11,823 nucleotides of DNA, from NCBI GenBank assembly GCA_035286365.1, contig DATHJZ010000319.1:1-11823 (forward strand), given 5' to 3'. The notes under the pieces are model-generated. The model was not told the DNA's origin. It worked only from the letters and a program-made list of their open reading frames with translations, and did no database searches. Source of the stretch: CADEED01 sp035286365. Its GTDB lineage: Bacteria; Pseudomonadota; Gammaproteobacteria; Steroidobacterales; Steroidobacteraceae. Shown one piece after another: positions 1-7,481 of the stretch. The translations under genes and the position numbers were made by a program. Numbering within the stretch: position 1 is the first letter of the stretch; each line of letters starts with the position of its first letter.

Positions 1-1380
1 CAGGGCCTTGTAGACGGCAATCAGGCTGGTGGCGGCCTCGGTACGGCTGCGGGCCAGCCGATCCTCGGTTTGCAGCTGTATCCGCTCGGCATCCAGCACC
101 TGCAGGAAGTCGCTGCTGCCGTTTTCATAACGCAGCCGGGCGAGGCGGGAGGCAGTGCCGCTGGAGGTCACGGCCTCCTGGTCATGGACCAGGCGGTCGC
201 GGGCGCGGGCGTAGGTCACGAGCGAATCCTCGGTGTCCTCGAGCGCGCGCAATACGGTCTGTTCGTACTGCAGCAGCGCGCCTTCGGAGCGGGCGCGCGA
301 GGCGTTGATGCGCGCCTTCACACGGCCGAGGTCGAGGAACGCCCAGGAGATACCGGGGGCAACGGTCCAGGCGTCATTGCCGCTGTCGCCGAGGCCATCG
401 TAGGTGCTCGACACCGAGCCCAGGTTGCCGGTGAAGGTGACGCGCGGAAAGATGTCGGCGACCGCGATGCCGATGCGCGCCGTGGCGCCGGCGAGCTGGC
501 GTTCCGCCACGCGGATGTCGGGCCGGCGACGCAGCATGTCGGACGGATTGCCGACCGCGGCCATGCCGGGCAGCGGGGGCAGGTCCTTTGACGGTGTGAG
601 CTCGGCGCGCAGTGCGCCGGGTTCGCGGCCGATCAGGACACTCAAGCGATGAATCGAGACCGCCACGGCCGCATCGAGCGGGCCGATCGTGCCCAGGGTG
701 GTCGACAACTGCGCCTGGGCGCGCGCGGTGTCGAACTCCGTGCCGCGGCCGGCATCGAGCAGCACCTTGGCGAGCCCGAGCGTATCGCGCTGGTTCACCA
801 CGTTGCGGTTCGCAACTTCCAGCTGCTGCTGAAAGCCACGCAGCTCGAAGTAAGTCCGGGTGACTTCCGCCGTCACGCTGACCTGCGCATCGTGCAGGCC
901 GGCCTCGGCCGCGCCGAGCTCGGCGTTGCTGGCCTCGATGCCGCGGCGCACGCGCCCGAAGAAGTCCAGTTCCCAGACAGCGTCGAAGCCGGCGTCGTAG
1001 AACGTGCCATCACGGGACACACCGGGCAGCGCCTGCGCCGCGCTCGTGCGCGTCTCGGTGTATCCGCCGCCCGCGGTGATCGTGGGCGCGAGGTCCAGGT
1101 AACTCTCGCCGCGCAACGCGCGCGCTTCCTTGATGCGCGTGAGCGCGATGCGCAGATCGTGGTTGGCGAGCAGCGATTCATTGACGAGGCGCGTCAGAGT
1201 GGCGTCGTCGAAGGTCTGCCAGAAGTCCGCCACGTTCGGCGCGGTGGAGAAGGCCGTGGCCTCCGCACCCTCGAACTTGTCCGCCACCTTGGTATCGGGC
1301 TGATGGTAGTTCGGGCCCACCGCGCAGGCGGCCAGCACGGCCGCAGCAAGGGGAGCTAACAGGAAACGCACCTTAGACAT
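1..1380 (-). CDS. Outer membrane efflux lipoprotein, NodT/OprN-OprM type, partial at its 3' end
   Basis: This is the outer membrane channel of the tripartite pump encoded with the next two genes; it would dock to the adaptor and RND pump and open to the outside. The frame is open for 460 codons from ATG at 1380 to the window edge. The N-terminus is a lipoprotein signal with lipobox LAAC (Cys19), followed at once by VGPNY, which is typical of this family. The motif WELDFFGR (about residues 136-143) and the internally repeated helical and barrel regions typical of TolC-like factors are present, ending near AVYKAL. The family usually runs only some 10-25 residues further, so little is missing. 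The start overlaps the pump stop by 8 nt (1373-1380), and a GAGG lies about 10 nt upstream inside the pump gene, suggesting translational coupling. The family call is firm; the exact subgroup (OprN or OprM/TtgC) is not. Confidence 0.93.
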   Translation of the reverse strand, partial: MSKVRFLLAPLAAAVLAACAVGPNYHQPDTKVADKFEGAEATAFSTAPNVADFWQTFDDATLTRLVNESLLANHDLRIALTRIKEARALRGESYLDLAPTITAGGGYTETRTSAAQALPGVSRDGTFYDAGFDAVWELDFFGRVRRGIEASNAELGAAEAGLHDAQVSVTAEVTRTYFELRGFQQQLEVANRNVVNQRDTLGLAKVLLDAGRGTEFDTARAQAQLSTTLGTIGPLDAAVAVSIHRLSVLIGREPGALRAELTPSKDLPPLPGMAAVGNPSDMLRRRPDIRVAERQLAGATARIGIAVADIFPRVTFTGNLGSVSSTYDGLGDSGNDAWTVAPGISWAFLDLGRVKARINASRARSEGALLQYEQTVLRALEDTEDSLVTYARARDRLVHDQEAVTSSGTASRLARLRYENGSSDFLQVLDAERIQLQTEDRLARSRTEAATSLIAVYKAL

Positions 1381-4300
1381 GGGAAGCAACCTCATCGGCG
1401 GGCGGAGCGGCGAGGGCTTTCGCCTTCTCGCCACGGCGCACCAGTACATAGAACACGGGCGTCAGCATCAGACCGAACACGGTCACACCGATCATTCCCG
1501 AGAACACCGCCGCGCCCATGGCGCGCCGCACTTCGGCTCCCGCGCCGTCGGCGGTGACCAGCGGCAGCACACCCATGATGAACGCGATAGACGTCATGAC
1601 GATCGGGCGCAGTCGCAGGCGTGCAGCTTCGAGCACCGCGCTCACGCGGTCGCGACCCTGCTCTTCCTGCAAGTGCTTGGCGAACTCCACGATCAGAATG
1701 GCGTTCTTGCTCGCAAGTCCCACCAGCACCAGGAAGCCGATCTGCGTGAAGATGTTGCTGTCGCCGCCCTGCAGGTGAATACCCACGAGCGCCGCCAGCA
1801 ATCCCATCGGCACGATCAGGATGATGGCGACCGGCAGCGAGAAGCTCTCGTACTGCGCGGCCAGCACCAGGAACACGAACAACACGCACAGCGGGAAGAC
1901 AAACAGTGCGGCGTCGCCGGCGTCTATCTGCTGGAACGCCAGATCGGTCCACTCGTAGGTCATGCCGTTCGGCAGGTTCTCATCGAGAATCTTCGAGATG
2001 GTCGCCTGTGCCTCACCCGAGCTGTGACCCGGCGACGGACCGCCGTTGATGTCGGCGCTGGCGTAGCCGTTGAAACGCTCCACGATGTCCGGGCCGAACG
2101 CCTCCTTGACGGAGATCATCGAGCCGAGTGGGACCATCTCTCCGGCGGCGTTACGCGTTTTAAGTGAAGCAATGTCATCCACCTGCGAACGGAACGGCGC
2201 ATCCGCCTGCGCCACCACTCGGTAAGTACGACCAAATCGGTTGAAGTCATTGACATACAGAGACCCCAGATTGACCTGCAGCGTCTGGAACACGTCGCTG
2301 AGCTTCACGCCCTGGCGCTTGACCTTGAGGCGATCCACGTCGACGTCCAATTGAGGAACGTTGATCTGATAGCTGGAGAAAACCCCGGCGAGCGACGGGT
2401 CCGCCCAGGCCTTTTGCAGCGCGCCTTGCACGGCGCCGTAGAGCGCTTCCGCGCCGCGGTCCTGGCGGTCTTCGACGTTGAGCTTGAAGCCGCCCAACGT
2501 GCCGAGACCGATGACCGGCGGCGGCGGGAATACCGCGATGTACGCGTCCTGGATGCCGGCAAACTTCTGGTTCAGCGAGCCCGCGATCTGTCCGGCGGTG
2601 ATGCCCTTGCGCTCATCGAAGTCCTTCAATGGAAAGAACACCAGCGCAGCACTCGACTGTGCCGCGAAACCATTCGCCGACACGCCGGCGAACTGCACGG
2701 AGTCGAGCACGCCCGGTTCCTTCTTGGCGATCTCACCCATGCGATGCACGACATCTGCGGTGCGATCGAGCGATGCCGCCGGCGGCAACTGCACGACGCC
2801 GACGAGATACAGCTTGTCCTGCTGCGGAATAAACCCGGCGGGCGTCTTGTAGAAGCCGAATACCGTCAGCGCGACGAGGCCGGCGTACACGGCGATGGCG
2901 ATGGGCGCGCGCTTTACGGTGCGCGTTACGCCCCTCGAGTAGCTGTCACCGGCTTTGGTGAACATCCGGTTGAACCACGCGAAGAATCGGCCGAACACCT
3001 TGTTCATGCCGCGCGTCAATGCGTCGGGTTTGGCGTCGTGCGGCTTGAGGAGCACCGCGGCCAGCGCCGGTGAAAGCGTGAGCGAATTGAAGGCCGAGAT
3101 CACGGTCGAGATCGCAATCGTCAGCGCGAACTGGCGATAGAACTGGCCCGTGAGGCCTTCGACGAACGCCACCGGGATGAACACCGCGCACAGCACGAGC
3201 GTGATGGCGATGATCGGCCGGCTGACCTCGCGCATCGCCTGCTTCGTGGCCTCGAGCGGTTTCAATCCGTTGGCAATGTGCCGTTCGACGTTCTCCACCA
3301 CGACGATGGAGTCGTCCACCACGATGCCGATTGCGAGCACCAGGCCAAACAGTGACAGCGTATTGATCGAGAACCCGAGCGCGTAGAGCACGCCGAATGT
3401 GCCGATGACGGACACGGGCACGGCAACCAGCGGAATGACCGAGGCTCTCCAGGTCTGGAGGAACAGGATCACCACGAGGACCACCAACGCGACGGCTTCA
3501 AGCAAGGTCTCGATGACGGCGTTGATCGACTGACGCACGAACTGCGTCGGGTCGTAGATGATCTTGTAGTCCATGCCCTGGGGGAAACTCTTCTTCAGCG
3601 TTTCCATATCCGAACGCACGCGCTTGGAAAGCTCGAGTGCGTTGGAGCCGGGCGCCTGGTAGACGGGGATCGCCACCGCATTCTCGTTGCCGAGCAGCGA
3701 CTGCGTCGCATAGGTAGCCGCGCCAAGCTCGAGGCGCGCGATGTCCTTGAGGCGCACGATGTCGCCGTGTTCGCCGGTTTTTACCACCACGTCGCCGAAC
3801 TGCTCTTCGTTCTCGAGCCGGCCCTTGGCGTTGAGCGCCAGCTGGAATTCCGAGCCCTCGGACCGCGGCGCGCCGATCTGGCCCGCGGCCACCTGCACGT
3901 TCTGCTCGCGAATCGCGGCGACCACGTCACCTGAGGTGAGATCACGCGCGGACATCTTCTGCGGGTCGAGCCAGACGCGCATGGAGTAGTCCCCGGCGCC
4001 GAACACGCGCACGTCGCCCACACCGTTGAGGCGGGCGAGGGTGTCGCGCACGTTCAGCGTGGCGTAGTTGCGCAGATACAAGGAGTCGTAGCGGCCATCG
4101 GGGGAGGTCAGGTGCACCACCATCAGGAAGGACGGCGAGCTCTTCAGCGTGGAAACGCCGATGTCGCGCACTTCTTCTGGCAGACGCGGCAGCGCCTGTG
4201 CCACCCGGTTCTGTACCTGGACCTGGGCCCGGTCGATGTCCGTGCCGATGCGGAAGGTGACCGTCAGCGCCAGCGAACCGTCGATCGTCGCCTGCGAGGA

Positions 4301-4540
4301 CATGTACAGCATGTTCTCGACGCCGACGATTTCCTGCTCGAGCGGCGCGGCCACCGTTTCGGAGATGACTTTCGGGTTTGCGCCCGGATAAGCGGCCCTC
4401 ACCACCACCGAGGGCGGCACCACTTCGGGGTACTCGCTGATCGGTAGTTTGAACAGCGCGATGGCGCCTGCGATGAGGATGAAGGCCGATAGGACAGAGG
4501 CGAAGACCGGTCTGTCGATGAAGTAGCTCGAGAATTTCAT
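1373..4540 (-). CDS. mexF: RND efflux pump inner membrane transporter, MexF type (HAE1 family)
   Basis: This is the proton-driven inner membrane pump of a hydrophobe/amphiphile efflux system. At 1055 residues it is full length for the family. The N-terminal helix begins MKFSSYFIDRPVFA. The segment ISEYPEVVPPSV (about 34-45) followed by YPGANPKVI (51-59) resembles MexF more than MexB or AcrB, as I recall those sequences. The proton-relay aspartates of TM4 are D409 and D410 in GIVVDDS, and the TM10 lysine is K945 in LASKNAILIVEFA. Two large periplasmic loops sit between TM1/TM2 and TM7/TM8, as expected. ATG at 4540 is preceded by GGGGAAG, a good ribosome site, 31 nt after the adaptor stop. Known MexF-type pumps export chloramphenicol, fluoroquinolones, trimethoprim and some signalling metabolites; the substrate here cannot be read from sequence. 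No frameshift or missing key residue is visible. Confidence 0.96.
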   Translation of the reverse strand: MKFSSYFIDRPVFASVLSAFILIAGAIALFKLPISEYPEVVPPSVVVRAAYPGANPKVISETVAAPLEQEIVGVENMLYMSSQATIDGSLALTVTFRIGTDIDRAQVQVQNRVAQALPRLPEEVRDIGVSTLKSSPSFLMVVHLTSPDGRYDSLYLRNYATLNVRDTLARLNGVGDVRVFGAGDYSMRVWLDPQKMSARDLTSGDVVAAIREQNVQVAAGQIGAPRSEGSEFQLALNAKGRLENEEQFGDVVVKTGEHGDIVRLKDIARLELGAATYATQSLLGNENAVAIPVYQAPGSNALELSKRVRSDMETLKKSFPQGMDYKIIYDPTQFVRQSINAVIETLLEAVALVVLVVILFLQTWRASVIPLVAVPVSVIGTFGVLYALGFSINTLSLFGLVLAIGIVVDDSIVVVENVERHIANGLKPLEATKQAMREVSRPIIAITLVLCAVFIPVAFVEGLTGQFYRQFALTIAISTVISAFNSLTLSPALAAVLLKPHDAKPDALTRGMNKVFGRFFAWFNRMFTKAGDSYSRGVTRTVKRAPIAIAVYAGLVALTVFGFYKTPAGFIPQQDKLYLVGVVQLPPAASLDRTADVVHRMGEIAKKEPGVLDSVQFAGVSANGFAAQSSAALVFFPLKDFDERKGITAGQIAGSLNQKFAGIQDAYIAVFPPPPVIGLGTLGGFKLNVEDRQDRGAEALYGAVQGALQKAWADPSLAGVFSSYQINVPQLDVDVDRLKVKRQGVKLSDVFQTLQVNLGSLYVNDFNRFGRTYRVVAQADAPFRSQVDDIASLKTRNAAGEMVPLGSMISVKEAFGPDIVERFNGYASADINGGPSPGHSSGEAQATISKILDENLPNGMTYEWTDLAFQQIDAGDAALFVFPLCVLFVFLVLAAQYESFSLPVAIILIVPMGLLAALVGIHLQGGDSNIFTQIGFLVLVGLASKNAILIVEFAKHLQEEQGRDRVSAVLEAARLRLRPIVMTSIAFIMGVLPLVTADGAGAEVRRAMGAAVFSGMIGVTVFGLMLTPVFYVLVRRGEKAKALAAPPADEVASHV

Positions 4541-4571
4541 GTTAGTTCTTCCCCAGACCGGTCGGTCGTTA

Positions 4572-5747
4572 TCAATTCTGCGCGACGAGCGTCTTGCCGC
4601 CCGCGCGCTGCTGCTCGCCCATGGCGATCAGCTGCGGAGCCACCGGCATGCCCGGGCGCACCTGCTGCAGGCCCTTCACGAGGATCACGTCGTCGGCCTT
4701 CAGGCCCGCGCGCACCACGCGCAGACCGTCGACGAGCGGGCCCAGCTTCACGGGCGCGTACTCGACCTTGTTTTCCGCGCCGACGCGCAGCACGAACTTG
4801 ACGCTCTGGTCGGTGCCGATCGCGCTGTCATTGATGAGCAACGCATCGTACTGGCCGCTGCCGATCAGCTTGACGCGGGCGAACATGCCCGGCGTGAAGC
4901 GGCGATCCTTGTTCTCCAGGAGGCCGCGCGCGTGGATCGTGCCGGTGTTCGGATCGAGCTCGTTGTCGAGGAACACCATGTGGCCTTCGTGCGGATGCCC
5001 CTGTTCGTCGGCAAGACCGACCCAGACCGGGTTGTGCGCATTGCGCGAGCTCTTGAGCTCGCCACGCAGATCCAGGCCGACGTACTTGAGGTACACCTGC
5101 TCGTCGCCGTCGAAGGACACGTAGATGGGATCGATCGATACGACCGTGGTCAGCAGTGTCTGGCCCGCGGCCACGAGGTTGCCCGCGGTGATTTCCGCGC
5201 GGCCCACCAAGCCCGAGATCGGGGAGCGCACTTCCGTGAACGACAGGTCGAGCGCGGCGGACTCCACCGCGGCCTTGGCGGCCTCGAGATTCGCCGCGGC
5301 CTGCTCGTTGCCCGAGGTGCGCGAGTCGAACTCTTCTTCGGAGATCGCACGGGCGGCAACCAGCTTGCCGGCGCGGGCGCGCTCGGATTCGGCCAGTGCA
5401 AGCTGCGTGCGCGCGCGGGTCAATTCCGCCTGCGCGTGCTTGAGCGTCGCCTGGTAGGGGCGCGGGTCGATGACATAGAGGATGTCGCCTTTCTTGACTT
5501 CATGACCCTGCTGGAAGCGGGTCTCGGCCACGTAGCCCGAAACGCGCGGGCGAACTTCGACTCTTTCGACCGCTTCGATGCGGCCCGTGAATTCGTCGAA
5601 TTCGGTGATCGGCTTCGAGATGACTTTGGAAGCCTGGACTGCGGGCGGTGCCGCGGGCGCTTCGGCCGCTTCGTTGCGCGCGCAGGCGGCGAGAATGAAA
5701 GCGAGGATCGGCAGAGCGACGACAGAGAACTTGAACGAATGCTTCAC
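4572..5747 (-). CDS. mexE: RND efflux periplasmic adaptor lipoprotein, MexE type
   Basis: This is the membrane fusion protein that links the RND pump to the outer membrane channel. I place the start at GTG 5747 (391 residues) because GGGAGGAA sits 6 nt upstream and the product then begins with a standard lipoprotein signal. That signal is a basic N-terminus, a hydrophobic stretch and lipobox LAAC with Cys22. A GTG 30 nt further upstream (5777) would put that ribosome site inside the coding sequence. Two half lipoyl domains are seen, VRPRVSGYV near residue 65 and VRSPISGLVGRAEI near 173, separated by an Ala/Glu/Arg-rich helical hairpin (about 97-168) that should dock the channel. The beta-barrel and membrane-proximal parts follow, with GTDQSVKFVL and GLQQVRPGMPV near the end. 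It is first gene of the operon. No regulator (LysR or TetR) is encoded beside it. Confidence 0.94.
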   Translation of the reverse strand: MKHSFKFSVVALPILAFILAACARNEAAEAPAAPPAVQASKVISKPITEFDEFTGRIEAVERVEVRPRVSGYVAETRFQQGHEVKKGDILYVIDPRPYQATLKHAQAELTRARTQLALAESERARAGKLVAARAISEEEFDSRTSGNEQAAANLEAAKAAVESAALDLSFTEVRSPISGLVGRAEITAGNLVAAGQTLLTTVVSIDPIYVSFDGDEQVYLKYVGLDLRGELKSSRNAHNPVWVGLADEQGHPHEGHMVFLDNELDPNTGTIHARGLLENKDRRFTPGMFARVKLIGSGQYDALLINDSAIGTDQSVKFVLRVGAENKVEYAPVKLGPLVDGLRVVRAGLKADDVILVKGLQQVRPGMPVAPQLIAMGEQQRAGGKTLVAQN

Positions 5748-5984
5748 GAGGAATTCCTCCCGGGGTTTGTGAGGCACATCTTGTGCTTCGATGCGCGCGG
5801 TAGATATTCACCGGGCGAGCCAATCCGTTGGCGCCATTAGCGGGGTTCCCATCTACCCCTTTCGGAGGAGGCCCTGAAATCCCGCGCCAGCAGGTTCGCA
5901 CGCGTGCGCGTGCGCATGGTTGAGATGTCCGAAAGGCTGCTTAAGCTTTTCTCACGGCGACGCGATGAGGTAGGGTACCCATCC
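5748..5984. promoter_or_regulatory. Divergent intergenic region between the pump operon and the MESH1-like gene
   Basis: This 237-bp gap must hold the promoters of both the efflux operon (minus) and the hydrolase-rhomboid pair (plus). On the minus side I see no convincing -35/-10 pair. An imperfectly centred inverted repeat GGGGT-N8-ACCCC at 5842-5859 lies about 100 bp upstream of the adaptor start and could be an operator, but it is short and may be chance. No convincing small gene lies here. Confidence 0.5.
5920..5947 (+). promoter_or_regulatory. Possible sigma-70-type promoter for the MESH1-rhomboid pair
   Basis: TTGAGA at 5920-5925 matches the -35 consensus at five of six positions. It is followed after 16 nt by TAAGCT at 5942-5947, a weak -10. 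Transcription would begin near 5954, about 30 nt before the preferred ATG at 5985. This agrees with that start rather than the earlier in-frame ATG at 5904. It is inference from a loose consensus match in GC-rich DNA. Confidence 0.25.
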
Positions 5985-6509
5985 ATGCCAACCCATATGG
6001 AACTCGTGCTCCAGGCAGCTGCGTTTGCCGCGGAAAAACACCGCACGCAGCGGCGCAAGGACATCGAAACCCCGTACATCAATCATCCGATCCAGCTCGC
6101 CTACATCCTGGTGCAGGCGGACGTCGAAGATCCCAAGATCCTGGCCGCCGCGCTGCTGCACGACACGATCGAAGACACCAACACCACGCTCGATGAAATC
6201 GAGATCGTGTTCGGCTTCGAGATCGCGCGCGTGGTCGCCGAGTGTTCCGACGACAAGAAGTTGAGCAAGCTCGAGCGCAAGCAGGCGCAGATCGACCATG
6301 CCGCGACATTGAGCCGCGCCGCCAGGCTCGTGAAGCTCGCCGACAAGATCGCGAACGTCAGCGACATCGAAGGCGCGCCGCCCGCGGGGTGGTCGCTCGA
6401 ACGCAAGCGCGAATACTTCGACTGGTCGAAGGCCGTCGTGGATCAGATGCGCGGCACCCATCCCACGCTCGAAGCGCGCTTCGACGCGGAATACAAAAAG
6501 AGGCCTTGA
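5985..6509 (+). CDS. HD-domain (p)ppGpp hydrolase, MESH1-like small alarmone hydrolase
   Basis: Predicted cytosolic, metal-dependent hydrolase that removes the 3' pyrophosphate of the alarmone (p)ppGpp. It is 174 residues from ATG 5985 and is one HD domain with no synthetase, TGS or ACT part, so it is not a SpoT. It closely follows human MESH1/HDDC3 as I remember it: AAxFAAxKHR near 11-20, RRKD, TPYINHP with H34, LLHDTIEDT with H59, D60, E63 and D64, KLERK near 95, and KLADK with D120. These cover the metal ligands and the catalytic acidic pair. An earlier in-frame ATG at 5904 would add 27 basic residues. I prefer 5985 because the length then fits MESH1 and a GAGGTAGGG stretch lies 9-14 nt upstream. 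Its stop overlaps the next gene by 4 nt. MESH1 proteins can also hydrolyse NADPH, so that activity cannot be excluded. Confidence 0.9.
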   Translation: MPTHMELVLQAAAFAAEKHRTQRRKDIETPYINHPIQLAYILVQADVEDPKILAAALLHDTIEDTNTTLDEIEIVFGFEIARVVAECSDDKKLSKLERKQAQIDHAATLSRAARLVKLADKIANVSDIEGAPPAGWSLERKREYFDWSKAVVDQMRGTHPTLEARFDAEYKKRP

Positions 6510-7150
6510 GCAAATTGTTTCAGATCAGATCGGTCGTCGGGTTTCTCATCATCGCCAACATCGTCGTGTACGGGCTGCAGCAGCTGTTCCCCGAACCAAT
6601 GTTGATCAACTTCGCGTTGTGGCCGTGGGGAGAATTCCACGACGGCGACGTCACGGTGGGCTTCAAACCCTGGCAGTTGATCACCTCCGGTTTCATGCAC
6701 GACTTCCACTCCATCGCGCACATCGCACTCAACATGTTCGCGTTGTATCAGTTCGGTGGGGACGTGGAGCGCGTCATGGGCTCGCGCGCGTTCGCGTGGC
6801 TGTACGGCGCGTCGGTGCTGACCGGCAGCATCGCGCAGCTCATCGTCGTATCGATGCACACGTCCGATGGGATCATCCCCACGCTCGGCGCATCGGGCGG
6901 CGTGTTTGGCGTGTTGCTCGCGTTTGGCATGCTGTTCCCCCACCGCCGTGTGCTGCTGATCATTCCACCGATTCCGATGCCGGCCTGGGTGCTGGTGGCG
7001 GGCTACGGTGTCATCGAACTCGCTCAGGGCGTGTTGGGCACGCAGCAGGGCGTAGCGCACTTCGCGCATCTCGGCGGCATGTTGGGCGCGTTCATCGTGT
7101 TGTTCACGATGGGACGAGAGACGCTGCGGCGCGCGCGCCAGGTCTACTGA
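6506..7150 (+). CDS. Rhomboid family intramembrane serine protease
   Basis: Membrane protease that cleaves helices of membrane substrates within the bilayer. The 214-residue product is rich in hydrophobic segments, consistent with a six-helix rhomboid core. The catalytic serine is S130 in LGASGGVFG (GxSG motif in TM4) and the catalytic histidine is H188 in HFAHLGG (TM6). H72 and N76 in HIALNMF (TM2) supply the usual oxyanion-side residues. I place the start at TTG 6506, in the TTGA overlap with the hydrolase stop, giving MSKLFQIRS; AAGAGG lies just upstream but only 2 nt away. A second TTG at 6515 has better spacing and would remove three residues. The open frame extends far upstream inside the hydrolase gene, but that part is not membrane-like. 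No N-terminal zinc or cytosolic domain is present. Substrate unknown. Confidence 0.92.
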   Translation: MSKLFQIRSVVGFLIIANIVVYGLQQLFPEPMLINFALWPWGEFHDGDVTVGFKPWQLITSGFMHDFHSIAHIALNMFALYQFGGDVERVMGSRAFAWLYGASVLTGSIAQLIVVSMHTSDGIIPTLGASGGVFGVLLAFGMLFPHRRVLLIIPPIPMPAWVLVAGYGVIELAQGVLGTQQGVAHFAHLGGMLGAFIVLFTMGRETLRRARQVY

Positions 7151-7152
7151 CG

Positions 7153-7365
7153 CTACCGGCTGCGTTTGCCCTTCGGGAACGAAATGATTCGCGCGGACGA
7201 CGACCCGCCCGTGTGCCACACCTTGATCGAGCTCGCTTCGCGGTTGCTGCAGTTCGAGCAGCGCCAGCGCGCGCCCGCGGGCAGGGGCAGCTGGGTGACT
7301 TCGCGCTGTGCCTTGTGACCGCAGCGCCGGCATTCGATGAAGAGCGTGGCGGTGGTCTTGGGCAT
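7153..7365 (-). CDS. Small zinc-ribbon-like protein with two CxxC knuckles, function unknown
   Basis: A 70-residue protein that I cannot assign to a named family. It carries CRRCG at Cys12/Cys15 and CSNCS at Cys36/Cys39, about 20 residues apart. This is the spacing of a four-cysteine zinc ribbon, with an aromatic-basic WRC before the second knuckle. The tail is basic (ISFPKGKRSR), so nucleic acid or ribosome contact is possible. ATG at 7365 has no strong ribosome site. The gene is convergent with the rhomboid gene, with only 2 nt between stop codons. The regular placement of four cysteines is the main evidence that it is real. Confidence 0.7.
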   Translation of the reverse strand: MPKTTATLFIECRRCGHKAQREVTQLPLPAGARWRCSNCSNREASSIKVWHTGGSSSARIISFPKGKRSR

Positions 7366-7430
7366 GCGATGAGCATAGTTGCGCTACCGGCATCCACAGC
7401 AAGCGCGGGCGCGCGATGCTGTATGCGCCC

Positions 7431-7457
7431 AAGAAAAAGGCCGCTCGCGGCGGCCTT
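7431..7457 (-). terminator. Intrinsic terminator of the tandem DUF1428 gene
   Basis: Read on the minus strand, an 8-bp perfect stem AAGGCCGC / GCGGCCTT encloses the 5-nt loop CGCGA and runs into a T-rich tail (TTTTTCTT, counting the last two stem bases). It begins 24 nt after the stop codon at 7482. This is a textbook rho-independent terminator, and it separates this gene from the zinc-ribbon gene that follows on the same strand. Confidence 0.88.
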
Positions 7458-7481
7458 CTTCGTCCAGCGGGGCAGTGTGTA

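Noticed and set aside
4504..4563. Two copies of AGACCGGTC (palindromic core GACCGGTC) at 4504-4512 and 4555-4563, flanking the pump start
   Set aside because: The first copy encodes the conserved Asp-Arg-Pro-Val of the pump N-terminus, so it is explained by coding. The second alone is only an 8-bp palindrome in the 31-nt spacer.
4539..5840. A 433-codon open frame on the plus strand opposite the adaptor gene
   Set aside because: It is the antisense of a clearly recognised gene in GC-rich DNA. Its product is a low-complexity Arg/Ala/Gly/His/Leu-rich string with no domain, and it has no supported ribosome site.
5500..5901. A 133-codon minus-strand frame covering the region upstream of the adaptor gene
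   Set aside because: It overlaps the adaptor coding sequence in another frame on the same strand, and its product resembles a frame-shifted shadow without family features.
6242..6505. An 88-codon N-terminal extension of the rhomboid frame inside the hydrolase gene
   Set aside because: The stretch is Arg-rich and shows no membrane or domain features. The rhomboid-like sequence begins only at the TTG near the hydrolase stop.
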